From Silvibacterium bohemicum (GTDB taxonomy: Bacteria > Acidobacteriota > Terriglobia > Terriglobales > Acidobacteriaceae), in contig NZ_LBHJ01000004.1 of NCBI RefSeq assembly GCF_001006305.1, positions 558,001-622,000 on the forward strand: a stretch of 64,000 nucleotides of DNA, read 5' to 3'. Positions 28,928 to 37,784 of this stretch are shown here, piece after piece. The position numbers and the translations under genes are program-made. Each line of letters starts with the position of its first letter. Positions within the stretch are counted from its first letter, which is position 1. The notes below the pieces were generated by a model. That model was not told the origin of the DNA and made no database searches. It was given only the letters and a program-made list of their open reading frames with translations.

Positions 28928-31009
28928 CTATTTACCCTGGTTCCGGCTGATGATCTCTTCCGAAATCATGCGCGGCGCCTCTTCGTAGCGGGCAAACTGC
29001 ATCGAGTACGAAGCGCGGCCCTGGGTCGAGGAGCGGATATCGTTGACGTATCCGAACATCTCCTTGAGCGGCACCATGGCCTTGATCACCTGCGATCCGC
29101 CGATGTGCTCCATGCCTTCGATCCGGCCACGGCGCGAGTTGATATCGCCGATGATCGTACCCATATGCTCTTCCGGCACTGTAACTTCAACTGCCATCAC
29201 CGGCTCGAGCAGAACAGGGCTGGCTTTTTTCGCCGCATCCTTGAAGGCCATCGATCCGGCAATCTTGAAGGCCATTTCATTCGAGTCGACATCGTGGTAG
29301 CTGCCGTCGAAAAGGGTGGCCTTGAAGTCGACCATCTCGTAGCCGGCGAGCACGCCGTTGTGCAGCGCCTCACGGATACCCTGCTCGGTCGGCTTGATAT
29401 ATTCCTTGGGGACCACGCCGCCCCTGATGGCGTCGATAAACTCGAAGCCCTTGCCCGGCTCGTTGGGCTCCAGGCGAATCTTCACGTGGCCGTAGTTGCC
29501 CGAACCACCGGTCTGACGGATGTATTTACCTTCCGCCTCAGCCAGCTTGCGGATCGTCTCGCGGAATGCCACTCGCGGCTCGCCCACATTGGCCTCGACC
29601 TTGTGCTCGCGCTTCATGCGGTCGACAAGAATTTCAAGGTGAAGCTCACCCATGCCGCTGATGATGGTCTGACCCGAATCGATATCGGTGCGAACCTTGA
29701 ACGTAGGATCTTCATCCGATAGCCGCGCCAGCGCCATGCCCATCTTTTCCTGGTCGGCCTTGGTCTTCGGCTCGATTGCCACCGAAATGACCGGCTCCGG
29801 GAAGGTGATGGCAGACAACGCAACCGGATGCTGCGGGTTGCACAGAGTGTCGCCCGTCTTGATGTCCTTGAGACCCACCGCCGCGCAGATATCGCCGGCC
29901 ATGATCTCGGTGATGTCTTCACGCTTGTTGGCGTGCATCTTCACCAGGCGGCCTACGCGCTCGCTCTTGCCCGTACGGGGATTCAGAATCGTATCGCCAG
30001 TCTTCAAAACGCCCGAGTAAATCCGGATAAAGCTCAGCTTCCCGAAGGGATCGTTGATCAACTTGAAGGCCAGAGCCGACAGCGGCTCCTCGTCCTTCGC
30101 CTCGCGAATCAGAGTCACCGAAGGATCGCTGGGGTCGATACCCTCAACCGCCGGCACATCCAACGGGCTGGGCAGATAATCGACGACCGCATCGAGCAGC
30201 GTCTGAACGCCCTTGTTCTTGAAAGCCGTGCCGCACAGGACCGGGAAAACCTTCATCCCGATGGTCGCGCCACGCAATGCTTTCTTCAGCTCTTCCGGAG
30301 TCGGCGTCTCGCCTTCCAGGAACTTGTGCAGCATCTCATCGTCATTCTCGGCGACGGTTTCGATCAGCTGCATGCGGAAGGCTTCAGCCTTCTTGAGCAG
30401 ATTCTCGGGAACCGGCTCGACCGAGTACTCCGCGCCCATCGTCTCGTCATGCCAGACGATCGCGCGCATCTCGATGAGATCGATGACGCCCTTGAAATTC
30501 GCTTCCGCGCCAATCGGAATCTGAATCGCCACCGGCCGCGCGCCCAGGCGCTTGCGGATGGTCTCGATCACATGCTCGAAGTCCGCGCCGGCCTTGTCCA
30601 TCTTATTGACGAAGCAAATACGGGGAACCTTGTACTTATCGCCCTGCCGCCAGACCGTCTCGGTCTGGGGCTGCACGCCGGAGACGGAGTCGAAGAGCGC
30701 GACCGCGCCGTCCAGAACACGCAGCGAGCGCTCCACCTCGGCCGTGAAATCCACGTGGCCAGGGGTGTCAATAATATTGATACGGATATTCTTCCAGGTG
30801 CAGGTGGTAGCAGCGGAGGTGATGGTGATGCCGCGCTCCTGCTCCTGCTCCATGTAATCCATGGTCGCCGTACCCTCGTGCACTTCTCCGATACGGTGCG
30901 TGATGCCCGTATAGAAGAGAATGCGCTCGGTTGTCGTCGTCTTTCCGGCGTCGATGTGAGCCATGATTCCGATGTTCCGGCAACGATTTAGCGGTACTTG
31001 GCGAGCCAC
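28928..31009 (-). CDS. fusA: Elongation factor G (GTG start)
   Basis: 693 residues. N-terminus [20 protein letters not shown] is encoded with a GTG start at 31009. G motifs [23 protein letters not shown] and NKMD are present; domains II-V follow in order, ending with the [18 protein letters not shown] segment. It drives translocation. Standard place between rpsG and tuf. Confidence 0.99.
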   Translation of the reverse strand: MARQVPLNRCRNIGIMAHIDAGKTTTTERILFYTGITHRIGEVHEGTATMDYMEQEQERGITITSAATTCTWKNIRINIIDTPGHVDFTAEVERSLRVLDGAVALFDSVSGVQPQTETVWRQGDKYKVPRICFVNKMDKAGADFEHVIETIRKRLGARPVAIQIPIGAEANFKGVIDLIEMRAIVWHDETMGAEYSVEPVPENLLKKAEAFRMQLIETVAENDDEMLHKFLEGETPTPEELKKALRGATIGMKVFPVLCGTAFKNKGVQTLLDAVVDYLPSPLDVPAVEGIDPSDPSVTLIREAKDEEPLSALAFKLINDPFGKLSFIRIYSGVLKTGDTILNPRTGKSERVGRLVKMHANKREDITEIMAGDICAAVGLKDIKTGDTLCNPQHPVALSAITFPEPVISVAIEPKTKADQEKMGMALARLSDEDPTFKVRTDIDSGQTIISGMGELHLEILVDRMKREHKVEANVGEPRVAFRETIRKLAEAEGKYIRQTGGSGNYGHVKIRLEPNEPGKGFEFIDAIRGGVVPKEYIKPTEQGIREALHNGVLAGYEMVDFKATLFDGSYHDVDSNEMAFKIAGSMAFKDAAKKASPVLLEPVMAVEVTVPEEHMGTIIGDINSRRGRIEGMEHIGGSQVIKAMVPLKEMFGYVNDIRSSTQGRASYSMQFARYEEAPRMISEEIISRNQGK

Positions 31010-31074
31010 AGTATTCTTCTCTCTGCTTCTCTCAAGCCTTTCAGCTCAAGGTTGAAATTATTCTTCCCAGACCA

Positions 31075-31118
31075 GCGCGAAGCGCAATCGCCTGAACGTC
31101 CAGTCCCGGCTAGTCCTA
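31075..31118 (-). repeat. Stop-codon-linked hairpin repeat behind rpsG
   Basis: Minus strand from the rpsG stop: TAGGACTAGCC, then GGGACTGGACGTTCAGGCG, ATT and GCGC-TTC-GCGC. An inserted or duplicated GGACTAGCC precedes the usual core. Confidence 0.7.
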
Positions 31119-31589
31119 CCAGCGGTAGTGCGCGAAGGCCTTGTTTGCTTCGGCCATGCGATGAACGTCTTCCTTCTTCTTCATCGCCGCACCGCGGCCA
31201 TTGGCCGCATCCAGCAATTCGGCGGACAGCTTGTCGATCATGCCCTTTTCGCCGCGGGCGCGACCGTAGCTCACCAGCCAGCGAATGGCGAGCGACGTAC
31301 GGCGCTCGGGATTCACTTCGATCGGCACCTGATAGTTCGCACCGCCGACGCGCCGGGTCTTTACCTCGAGCAGCGGCTTGCAATTCTCAACAGCCTTCTT
31401 GAACAGAGTCAGCGCATCGGTGCCGCCGCCCTTGGCCTCGAGGTTCGTCATGGCGGTATAGAAAATTCCCTGTGCCGTCGACTTCTTGCCGCCCCACATC
31501 ATCGAGTTCACAAACTTCGTCACGAGCGACGAGCTGTAAACCGGGTCAGGAGCAACCTCACGCTTGGCGATATGACCTTTTCTAGGCAT
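31116..31589 (-). CDS. rpsG: 30S ribosomal protein S7
   Basis: 157 residues: [18 protein letters not shown] start, the [21 protein letters not shown] segment (quoted in part elsewhere) and the ending AFAHYRW. It is a primary assembly protein of the 30S head and the E. coli str operon repressor. The stop codon is the first part of the following repeat. Confidence 0.98.
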   Translation of the reverse strand: MPRKGHIAKREVAPDPVYSSSLVTKFVNSMMWGGKKSTAQGIFYTAMTNLEAKGGGTDALTLFKKAVENCKPLLEVKTRRVGGANYQVPIEVNPERRTSLAIRWLVSYGRARGEKGMIDKLSAELLDAANGRGAAMKKKEDVHRMAEANKAFAHYRW

Positions 31590-31676
31590 AAATCAAATCT
31601 CTCTCTACTTCAAAACTTGTTTCGGCCTGCGCTTTGGCTCTTGCGGCAAAGCCGCGTGTCGCCGTGCGCGCAGCAC

Positions 31677-32081
31677 CTATTTCTTCTTGCCGCCTGCGGC
31701 TGGTGCTCCAGCCTTGGCGCGCTTGGCACCGTACTTCGACCGGCTTTGCGTCCGCTTCACCACGCCGACGGAATCCAGCGTGCCGCGCACGATGTGATAG
31801 CGCACGCCGGGCAGATCCTTTACACGGCCGCCGCGGATGAGCACAATCGAGTGCTCCTGCAGGTTATGGCCTTCGCCAGGGATGTACGACGTCACTTCAA
31901 TCCCGTTCGTCAGGCGAACACGCGCCACTTTACGAAGTGCCGAGTTCGGCTTCTTTGGCGTCTGCGTGTAGACACGCGTGCAGACTCCGCGCCGCTGCGG
32001 CGAACCCTGCAACGCAGGGGAGGCCGTCTTATACCGCGGTGCGGTGCGACCCTTCCTTACCAGCTGACTGAATGTAGGCAA
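31677..32081 (-). CDS. rpsL: 30S ribosomal protein S12 (TTG start)
   Basis: 134 residues. The conserved N-terminus [12 protein letters not shown] is encoded from TTG-CCT-ACA at 32081, with TAAGGAG six bases upstream, so the start is TTG. The Lys residues in [11 protein letters not shown] and [10 protein letters not shown], where streptomycin-resistance substitutions arise in other species, are the wild-type ones. A short Ala/Gly/Lys tail ends the protein. First gene of the supercluster. Confidence 0.97.
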   Translation of the reverse strand: MPTFSQLVRKGRTAPRYKTASPALQGSPQRRGVCTRVYTQTPKKPNSALRKVARVRLTNGIEVTSYIPGEGHNLQEHSIVLIRGGRVKDLPGVRYHIVRGTLDSVGVVKRTQSRSKYGAKRAKAGAPAAGGKKK

Positions 32082-32503
32082 ACCCGACTCCTTACCAATC
32101 CAAACCGTTTCAAATTCCTAACCATCGGACGCGGCCCAAAAGCCGCCCCACAACACGATCCGGACGCGCAAGCATCCGAACCAGCGAAGCTTCGCTTCGC
32201 GCCTTACCCCAAAACTTCAATCCCAGACGAGAACCCCGACGGTGGCCGCGCGTAACTTCGAACCCGCTTATTCAGCAGGCCGCAAAAGTAGCCGACTCCG
32301 TTTCGCTGATTCCGGCCCACATAGTTTGCCAAGGTGGCAAATGTCGCAGGCGCCTGTGCGATACGTCCCCATCCTTGCTTCCGGCTGGGGCTCACAGAAA
32401 TTACGCGCCGGAGATCCACTGCTACCGGCTGCTTCTGTGATGGTTGTTGCCTGAGCCTCTCGTCTCTCCGCTCATACAGGAAAAACAAGCACACTCGTGG
32501 AAC
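32082..32503 (-). promoter_or_regulatory. Long leader of the supercluster
   Basis: About 420 nt lie between the predicted promoter and the rpsL start. Two perfect palindromes stand out: TTTGCCA-AGG-TGGCAAA (32325-32341), and GCGAAGC-TTC-GCTTCGC (about 32183-32199), related to the GC-palindrome part of the stop-linked repeats. No convincing gene is encoded. The leader could carry autoregulation or antitermination sites, but no known motif was recognised. Confidence 0.5.
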
Positions 32504-32509
32504 CTTTTA

Positions 32510-32538
32510 AGAGTAGCAAGAGCAACCCCGTCCGTCAA
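32510..32538 (-). promoter_or_regulatory. Main promoter of the str-S10-spc-alpha supercluster
   Basis: Minus strand: TTGACG (32538-32533), exactly 17 bp, TACTCT (32515-32510), followed by TAAAAGG. This is the best promoter match upstream of rpsL and is correctly oriented. Confidence 0.65.
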
Positions 32539-32704
32539 CGGGACGAACGCGAATTTCGCTTCCCTGCAGAGATTTTCTCACGGTTCCAGGATATTTCGAA
32601 CGAATCCCCTTCCCCTGCTCTCTGAAAAGCGAAATACAAGGGAAGATTTGCGGAATTTCCAGCATACGCAAAACGCCTAATTCCTCTCTGCTAGATTGCA
32701 AAGT

Positions 32705-34780
32705 ATGCCCCTTCATCGCCTCGCTGCCCCTGCTCTTCTTGGCACCTTTGCATTTGTGTCCTTTGCAGCCTTCGGCCAGACCGCCGCCGCCCCGACACAT
32801 GATCCACGTATCGCAGCCATCATTCATTCTCTCGAAAAGGTTCGCACTCTCGGGGAGACTGAACTTTCGCCTGATGGCAACCTGATCGCCTGGGAAGTAA
32901 GCGGCGATGGCATCCAGGTGGCGTCGCTCGACAACCCAAGCCATCCCCATCCCGTTACGGCTTGCGCAGCCGGCGCTAAAGGCGAAGAAAGCGGCCTTGC
33001 CTGGTTGCCCGATTCCAAGCACCTGGCCTTCTTTTCCGACTGCACCGAGAACGGAAAGGCGGGAGACAAAAAGACCGCCATCTTCGTTGCCGATGCCGAC
33101 TCAACGGCAGCCCCACACCTGCTCGCCCCTCTCAACGGCTTTGCCGAGAGCCTTGAGTACTCTCCCGATGGCAAGTTCCTCAGCTTTCTCTATGTGGAAG
33201 GGGCGACGCGTCCGTCGGGAGCCCTGGCCGCCATGAAGCCGCCGTCTGGAGTGATTGGCGTCGAGGGGTTGGAGGTGCAGCGGGTGGCCGCGGTCGACGC
33301 CAGCGGCGGCAATCTGACCCAGATCACCCCCGCCAATCTCCATGTCTACGAGTTCAGCTGGTCAAGCGACGGAAAGAATCTGGCGTTCATAGCTGCCCCG
33401 CCCCCCGGAGAAAACAATTGGTGGGTGGCGAAGCTTTACACAAAGCGGGTTGGACGCCTGTATCAGGCCGCCAGCAGCTCCCAACCGGAAGAAGCCCTGA
33501 TCACAGAAAGTCCGAAAGTCGCCTTTGACCCCAACACAACCCCCGGCCCGCTTCACGGCCTGCAACTCGCCGTGCCGCGCTGGTCGCCTGACGGGTCAGA
33601 AATCGCTTTCATCGGAGGACTGATGTCGGACCAGGGCGTGACTGGCGGCGATATCTACGTCATCCCGGCTGCCGGCGGCGAGGCCAAGAACGTCACTCCC
33701 GACCGTGCCTCCAGCCCGGCCTGGATCGAGTGGGTCGACAATCAGCAGCTGGGCGTAGCAGAAACCAAGGACGCGCAGTCGCACCTCTTCGTTTACAACA
33801 TCGAAACCGGCCAGGAGTCATCGGAGTACAACGCCACCCTGCCAGCCACCGTAGGCGCGGGCGGACTTCAAATGCGCATTTCTACAGCGGGGAACGAGAT
33901 TGCTTATATTCAATCTTCGTTCGAGCATGCGCCCGAAGTCTGGGCCGGCCCCCTCGGCGATCTCAAGCAGATCACGCACTACAACGATGCGCTGAAACCC
34001 TCATGGGGCAAGTCCGAGTCAGTCGACTGGAGCAATGACGGCTTCCACGTGCAAGGCTGGCTGCTTTATCCGGCCGATTATGACCCGGCGAAGAAATACC
34101 CCATGATCGTCCTGATTCATGGAGGCCCATCCTCGGTCACGCTCCCCCGCTGGCCTTCGACCGGCTTCGGCGGCGTTCCCTTTTCCGCGCTCGGCTACTT
34201 CGTGCTTCTGCCCAACCCCCGCGGAAGCTATGGCGAGGGAGAGAAATTTACCGCAGCCAACCGCAAGGACTTCGGCTACGGCGACCTTCGCGACATTCTT
34301 GCCGGAGTCGACGCCGTTACCCGCAAATATCCGGTCGATCCCCAGCGCGTGGGCGTTGCCGGCTGGAGCTACGGCGGGTTCATGTCCATGTTTGCCGTCA
34401 GCCAGACCCATCGCTTCCGCGCGGCCGTCGGCGGAGCCGGCGTCTCCGACTGGCTCAGCTACTACGGAGAGAACTCCATCGACCAGTGGATGCTCCCCTT
34501 CTTCGGCGCATCCGTATATGACGATCCCGCCGTTTACGCCAAAAGCTCGCCCATCAACTACGTCAAGCAGGTCAAAACGCCAACCCTACTCGTCGTAGGC
34601 GATCGCGACGGCGAAGGCCCCGCGCCGCAGTCCTTCGAGTTCTGGCACGCATTGCGGGACGAAAATGTTCCGACGCAACTCGTGGTCTATCCCAACGAGG
34701 GACACCGCTTTGTGGACCCCGCACACCAGATCGACGTCCTCGAACGGGCGCTCGGCTGGTTTGACGAATATATGAAGTAG
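32705..34780 (+). CDS. Secreted S9-family prolyl oligopeptidase-like peptidase
   Basis: 691 residues from the ATG at 32705 (a TTG at 32696 is less likely). A signal peptide (LAAPALLGTFAFVSFAAFGQ) is followed by a WD40/beta-propeller-like region (about 45-400; repeats of the SPDGxxIAW, SPDGKFLSFLY and SSDGKNLAFIA kind) and an alpha/beta-hydrolase domain (about 430-691). The catalytic triad is recognisable: Ser555 in GWSYGG, Asp in VGDRDGEGP (about 634) and His in NEGHRF (about 667). It probably cleaves short peptides in the periplasm. It is divergent from the ribosomal promoter. Confidence 0.92.
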   Translation: MPLHRLAAPALLGTFAFVSFAAFGQTAAAPTHDPRIAAIIHSLEKVRTLGETELSPDGNLIAWEVSGDGIQVASLDNPSHPHPVTACAAGAKGEESGLAWLPDSKHLAFFSDCTENGKAGDKKTAIFVADADSTAAPHLLAPLNGFAESLEYSPDGKFLSFLYVEGATRPSGALAAMKPPSGVIGVEGLEVQRVAAVDASGGNLTQITPANLHVYEFSWSSDGKNLAFIAAPPPGENNWWVAKLYTKRVGRLYQAASSSQPEEALITESPKVAFDPNTTPGPLHGLQLAVPRWSPDGSEIAFIGGLMSDQGVTGGDIYVIPAAGGEAKNVTPDRASSPAWIEWVDNQQLGVAETKDAQSHLFVYNIETGQESSEYNATLPATVGAGGLQMRISTAGNEIAYIQSSFEHAPEVWAGPLGDLKQITHYNDALKPSWGKSESVDWSNDGFHVQGWLLYPADYDPAKKYPMIVLIHGGPSSVTLPRWPSTGFGGVPFSALGYFVLLPNPRGSYGEGEKFTAANRKDFGYGDLRDILAGVDAVTRKYPVDPQRVGVAGWSYGGFMSMFAVSQTHRFRAAVGGAGVSDWLSYYGENSIDQWMLPFFGASVYDDPAVYAKSSPINYVKQVKTPTLLVVGDRDGEGPAPQSFEFWHALRDENVPTQLVVYPNEGHRFVDPAHQIDVLERALGWFDEYMK

Positions 34781-34867
34781 GGCTCAGGGCTCATATTTAG
34801 GGTTTAGGGTTTAGGGTTCAGGGTTCAGGGCTCATAGTTAGGGTTCAGGGTTCAGGGTTCAGAGCTC
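34779..34867. repeat. Heptamer tract starting in the peptidase stop codon
   Basis: From the TAG stop onward the + strand reads AGGGCTC, AGGGCTC, ATATTT, AGGGTTT, AGGGTTT, AGGGTTC, AGGGTTC, AGGGCTC, ATAGTT, AGGGTTC, AGGGTTC, AGGGTTC, AGAGCTC. Eleven units are exact 7-mers and two are 6-mers at regular places, suggesting a higher-order block. This is the longest and most regular tract in the window and resembles TTTAGGG telomere-type DNA in composition. Confidence 0.9.
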
Positions 34868-34990
34868 TGAAGAGCCTAAATCGCCTTGGTCCGGACATGG
34901 CAGAGAAACCGGCAGATGCTTGACCCCTTAACCGAGCCCGACGGCCAAAGGGAGCGGTAAGGACAGGCATCGGCCGGGTGGGGAACAGGC

Positions 34991-35023
34991 GGCGCGGCCA
35001 TGCACGCCTGAATGGCCAATCCT
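34991..35023. repeat. Diverged hairpin repeat upstream of the lipoprotein gene
   Basis: GGCGCGGCCATGCACGCC is followed by TGAATGGCCAATCCTGATAC. The second half corresponds to the CGCCTGaACGGCCAGTCCTac part of the stop-linked repeats, here not behind a stop codon. Confidence 0.5.
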
Positions 35024-35122
35024 GATACACTTTTTCTTCGAACCCTTACGTCTAATAAGGACTGTTCGACACTTTCGGTTGGAAAGACCGTCCGCGCTCC
35101 CTCGCTCGGGCGGGGAGGTTTC

Positions 35123-37396
35123 ATGCAGCGGTATCTCGCCCTCATAGCTTTGTTTGTTTTCTCTCTTCCCGTTGGCCTTTCTATCTCAGGTTGCGCCACC
35201 CAAGTCGGGGATTTTTGTAACGGACTCGGATTTGGCCCGAAGACGAACGCGGTAGAGTTCATTACCCTGCAACCTGAAACGACCGGTATCTCGTTGTCCT
35301 GGGGACAGACCGGGCAGGTTTCGGCGCCATCCGCTTTTAACTGCAAAAAAGCCGCCGCCACCGTCTCTACCTTCACCTACGGCAGCAGCAATCTCCTTCT
35401 GGCGGATATTTCTCCGACGGGAGCCCTTTGCGGCGGCACCTGGAACCGCAACAGCCCTGGTGGAATCGCGGACTTCACCATCTGCACCCCACCCACTGGC
35501 TCCGCGGCCGAGCAATGCAACGCCACCAGTTGCGGCGTGGCCCAGATTACGGCGTCGGGCTCCGGCGTCACCAGCAATCCCGTTCCCGTCTTCGTTCATC
35601 CACCAGTGACGGCTATAAGCGTGCCAGCACAGACCGCATGCGTTTCGCAGAATAATCCCGGACCCACTTTCACAGCGACGGTGTCTGGTCCGAACGGTGT
35701 TGTCATACCGGCCGCCAGCGTCGGCACCATCGATTACACCCCGGTCACCAGCTCGATCGTGACGATCAACAACACCACCGTCACCGGTACGGGCACCAAC
35801 GGAACAACTACCGCCAATATGCCGGGGTCGACCGTCGTGAACGCCACGGTTGCCCTGGTCAGCGCACCGGCCGGGTACTTCTACACCTGCCCGCCGACTA
35901 ATATCGCCCTGTCGATCAATGGCGCCACCAGCGCGGTGGTCAACCCCAGCACCCCGCAGAACATCCTGGCTGTCGCTACCGACCAGAACAACACCATCCT
36001 CAGCGGCCTGACGCTCGATTTCACATCGACGCGGCCGCAGGAGATTGCCGTCAGTGCGGCGGGACAGGTCTCCTCGACCTTCCCCAGCGCCACCGCGATT
36101 ACCGCCATCTGCCAGCCGACCACCTGTAATCCGTCGCCTATCGGCCAGATAGGTGTTCTCGGCACCGGCATGCCGGTGGTGAGCAACACGCTCAACGTCA
36201 CATCGCCGGGCCGCAGCAGCACGATCATGTGGATGGCCTCCACGCAATCGCAGTATTTCAGCCAGATCGACCTCACCACGGGTCTGCCCAGCTCTCCCAT
36301 CCGCACACCGTTCCCCCCTAACTCCATGGTCCTCGACCAGGCTGGGAACAACCTCTATTTCGGCAGCTTTCGCGAGCTGATGATCTACAGCGCCTCGACC
36401 AATGGACTGTCCAAGGAAGACGTATCGGTTCCGGGAGTAGTCCTCGCAGCCTCACCGGACAGCACCACGCTGGTCATCAACGACCAGCTGCGCCAGGTCA
36501 TTTATCTCTATACCGTCTCGACCGGCGCGAATACCAGCGTTGGCGGCCTGGCTACGAAGGCGGTCTTCTCGCCGGACGGCAAGAACGTCTACATCACCGG
36601 ACCCAATAACCTTTACGTGCATAACGCCAACAGCGGCTGGAGCACCTACCCCATCAACGCAACCGAGCAGAGTTGCACGCTGAACAACAATAGCCCGCTG
36701 GCGGGGGGCACCTACGATCCCTTCTGCGGATCGGATCTTGCGCTGACCATTCCCGCGGTTGGACAGTTCATCACCGGCTCCCCAACGACGGCGCACAGCT
36801 TCTGCCCCAATGCTTCGGCGAATCCGCCTTACTATCCCGCAGCCGGCAGCGTGGGCGCCCAGACCGATAAGTTGGCCAACACCAATGACGGCCTGCACAT
36901 CCTGGGAGCCAGTGTCAGTGGGAACACCTTCACTGATATCGGTGTGACCGTTCCCACCGGGGCGTGCCCGGCTTTCAGCGGCGGCACTCCTCGAACGTTC
37001 CCGACCACTCTGAACCAGACTCCTTTTCCGGCGGGTGTTACTCCTACGGAGATCGACGACGTGTTAGCTTCGCCCGACTCCAGCGTGGCCTTTGTGCTCT
37101 ACAACGCCACCGCAGCAACCGGACTTCTTCCCGCCTACCAACCGTCGGCAAGTCCAGGCGCGGCGGGAACCCTCTCCACGGTGCAGTTGTCGGGCACTGC
37201 CCAGGCACCCATTGCCGGTATCTTTTCTCCCGATGACACCATCTTCTTCGTCAGCACGTCGGGCGACAATCTTATCCATTACGTTGACCCGGTTGCGCTC
37301 AAGGACACCCTGACCATCAATCCCGGCTTGACCAACGCCAGTGGCCAGACCGTGCCGGCTCAGATGCTGGCCGTCAAGCCAAGGCCGACTACCTAG
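35123..37396 (+). CDS. Surface lipoprotein with Ig-like and beta-propeller-like regions
   Basis: 757 residues from the ATG at 35123 (GGGGAGG upstream); in-frame codons back to 35012 are unlikely. The signal peptide ends in a lipobox ISGC, with the lipidated Cys at residue 24. The next ~380 residues are Thr/Ser/Asn-rich and pattern like two or three bacterial Ig-like (Big) domains. The C-terminal part (about 400-757) has propeller-like repeats: SPDGKNVYITG, ASPDSTTLVIN, LASPDSSVAFVLY and SPDDTIFFVSTSGD. Such proteins are common in acidobacteria and have unknown ligands. A perfect terminator follows, and an Oar-like receptor gene lies downstream. Confidence 0.8.
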   Translation: MQRYLALIALFVFSLPVGLSISGCATQVGDFCNGLGFGPKTNAVEFITLQPETTGISLSWGQTGQVSAPSAFNCKKAAATVSTFTYGSSNLLLADISPTGALCGGTWNRNSPGGIADFTICTPPTGSAAEQCNATSCGVAQITASGSGVTSNPVPVFVHPPVTAISVPAQTACVSQNNPGPTFTATVSGPNGVVIPAASVGTIDYTPVTSSIVTINNTTVTGTGTNGTTTANMPGSTVVNATVALVSAPAGYFYTCPPTNIALSINGATSAVVNPSTPQNILAVATDQNNTILSGLTLDFTSTRPQEIAVSAAGQVSSTFPSATAITAICQPTTCNPSPIGQIGVLGTGMPVVSNTLNVTSPGRSSTIMWMASTQSQYFSQIDLTTGLPSSPIRTPFPPNSMVLDQAGNNLYFGSFRELMIYSASTNGLSKEDVSVPGVVLAASPDSTTLVINDQLRQVIYLYTVSTGANTSVGGLATKAVFSPDGKNVYITGPNNLYVHNANSGWSTYPINATEQSCTLNNNSPLAGGTYDPFCGSDLALTIPAVGQFITGSPTTAHSFCPNASANPPYYPAAGSVGAQTDKLANTNDGLHILGASVSGNTFTDIGVTVPTGACPAFSGGTPRTFPTTLNQTPFPAGVTPTEIDDVLASPDSSVAFVLYNATAATGLLPAYQPSASPGAAGTLSTVQLSGTAQAPIAGIFSPDDTIFFVSTSGDNLIHYVDPVALKDTLTINPGLTNASGQTVPAQMLAVKPRPTT

Positions 37397-37417
37397 AACG
37401 AATTGCAATCCTAAAAG

Positions 37418-37451
37418 ACGAAAGGCCTGCCACAAGTGGCAGGCCTTTCGT
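37418..37451 (+). terminator. Perfect hairpin behind the lipoprotein gene
   Basis: Sixteen-base arms ACGAAAGGCCTGCCAC and GTGGCAGGCCTTTCGT pair perfectly around AA. The T content after the stem is modest (GTCCTG), but the stem is very strong. Confidence 0.8.
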
Positions 37452-37784
37452 GTCCTGAGAGCTGTTGTTCCCCCAAACCGCAACCCTCGTGACATCTCTG
37501 AGTTTGCTTCAGCCGCCCTATTGAGAGAATCCCCCATATCTCGTACCCAGATAGCACGAGAGTGGTACCTGAAACGCGCTATACCAGGTACTTTTGGGTT
37601 CTCGTCGCAAAGGAAAACCGCCGCCATTTACGATTTTCAATGCAGGAGTCCCACTCAATCTCACCGCTGCAAAAGACCCATTGGTCGATTCCGGAAGTTT
37701 CAGTATCGTAGGGACTGAAGAAAGCGAAACAAACGCAAACGCTCCAAAGCGTCGCTCTCGATTCAGGAGATCCTCCTCCCCTGC
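37452..37784. other. 333-bp spacer before the Oar-like receptor
   Basis: No gene is visible. GTACCTG (about 37565) and CAGGTAC (about 37585) form a 7-bp inverted repeat with a 13-nt loop followed by TTTT; it could be a weak terminator or an operator. No clear -35/-10 pair was found. Confidence 0.4.

Noticed and set aside
27739-28950. 403-codon frame antisense to tuf
   Set aside because: The sense strand encodes EF-Tu with all motifs; the antisense product is Arg/His-rich and featureless.
29828-30991. 387-codon frame antisense to fusA
   Set aside because: Shadow of EF-G for the same reasons.
32204-32494. 96-codon frame in the rpsL leader
   Set aside because: Unusual composition, no ribosome-binding site, and lies within the predicted untranslated leader.
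35186-36247. 353-codon frame antisense to the lipoprotein gene
   Set aside because: Gly/Arg-rich low-complexity shadow; the sense frame has a signal peptide, lipobox and repeats.
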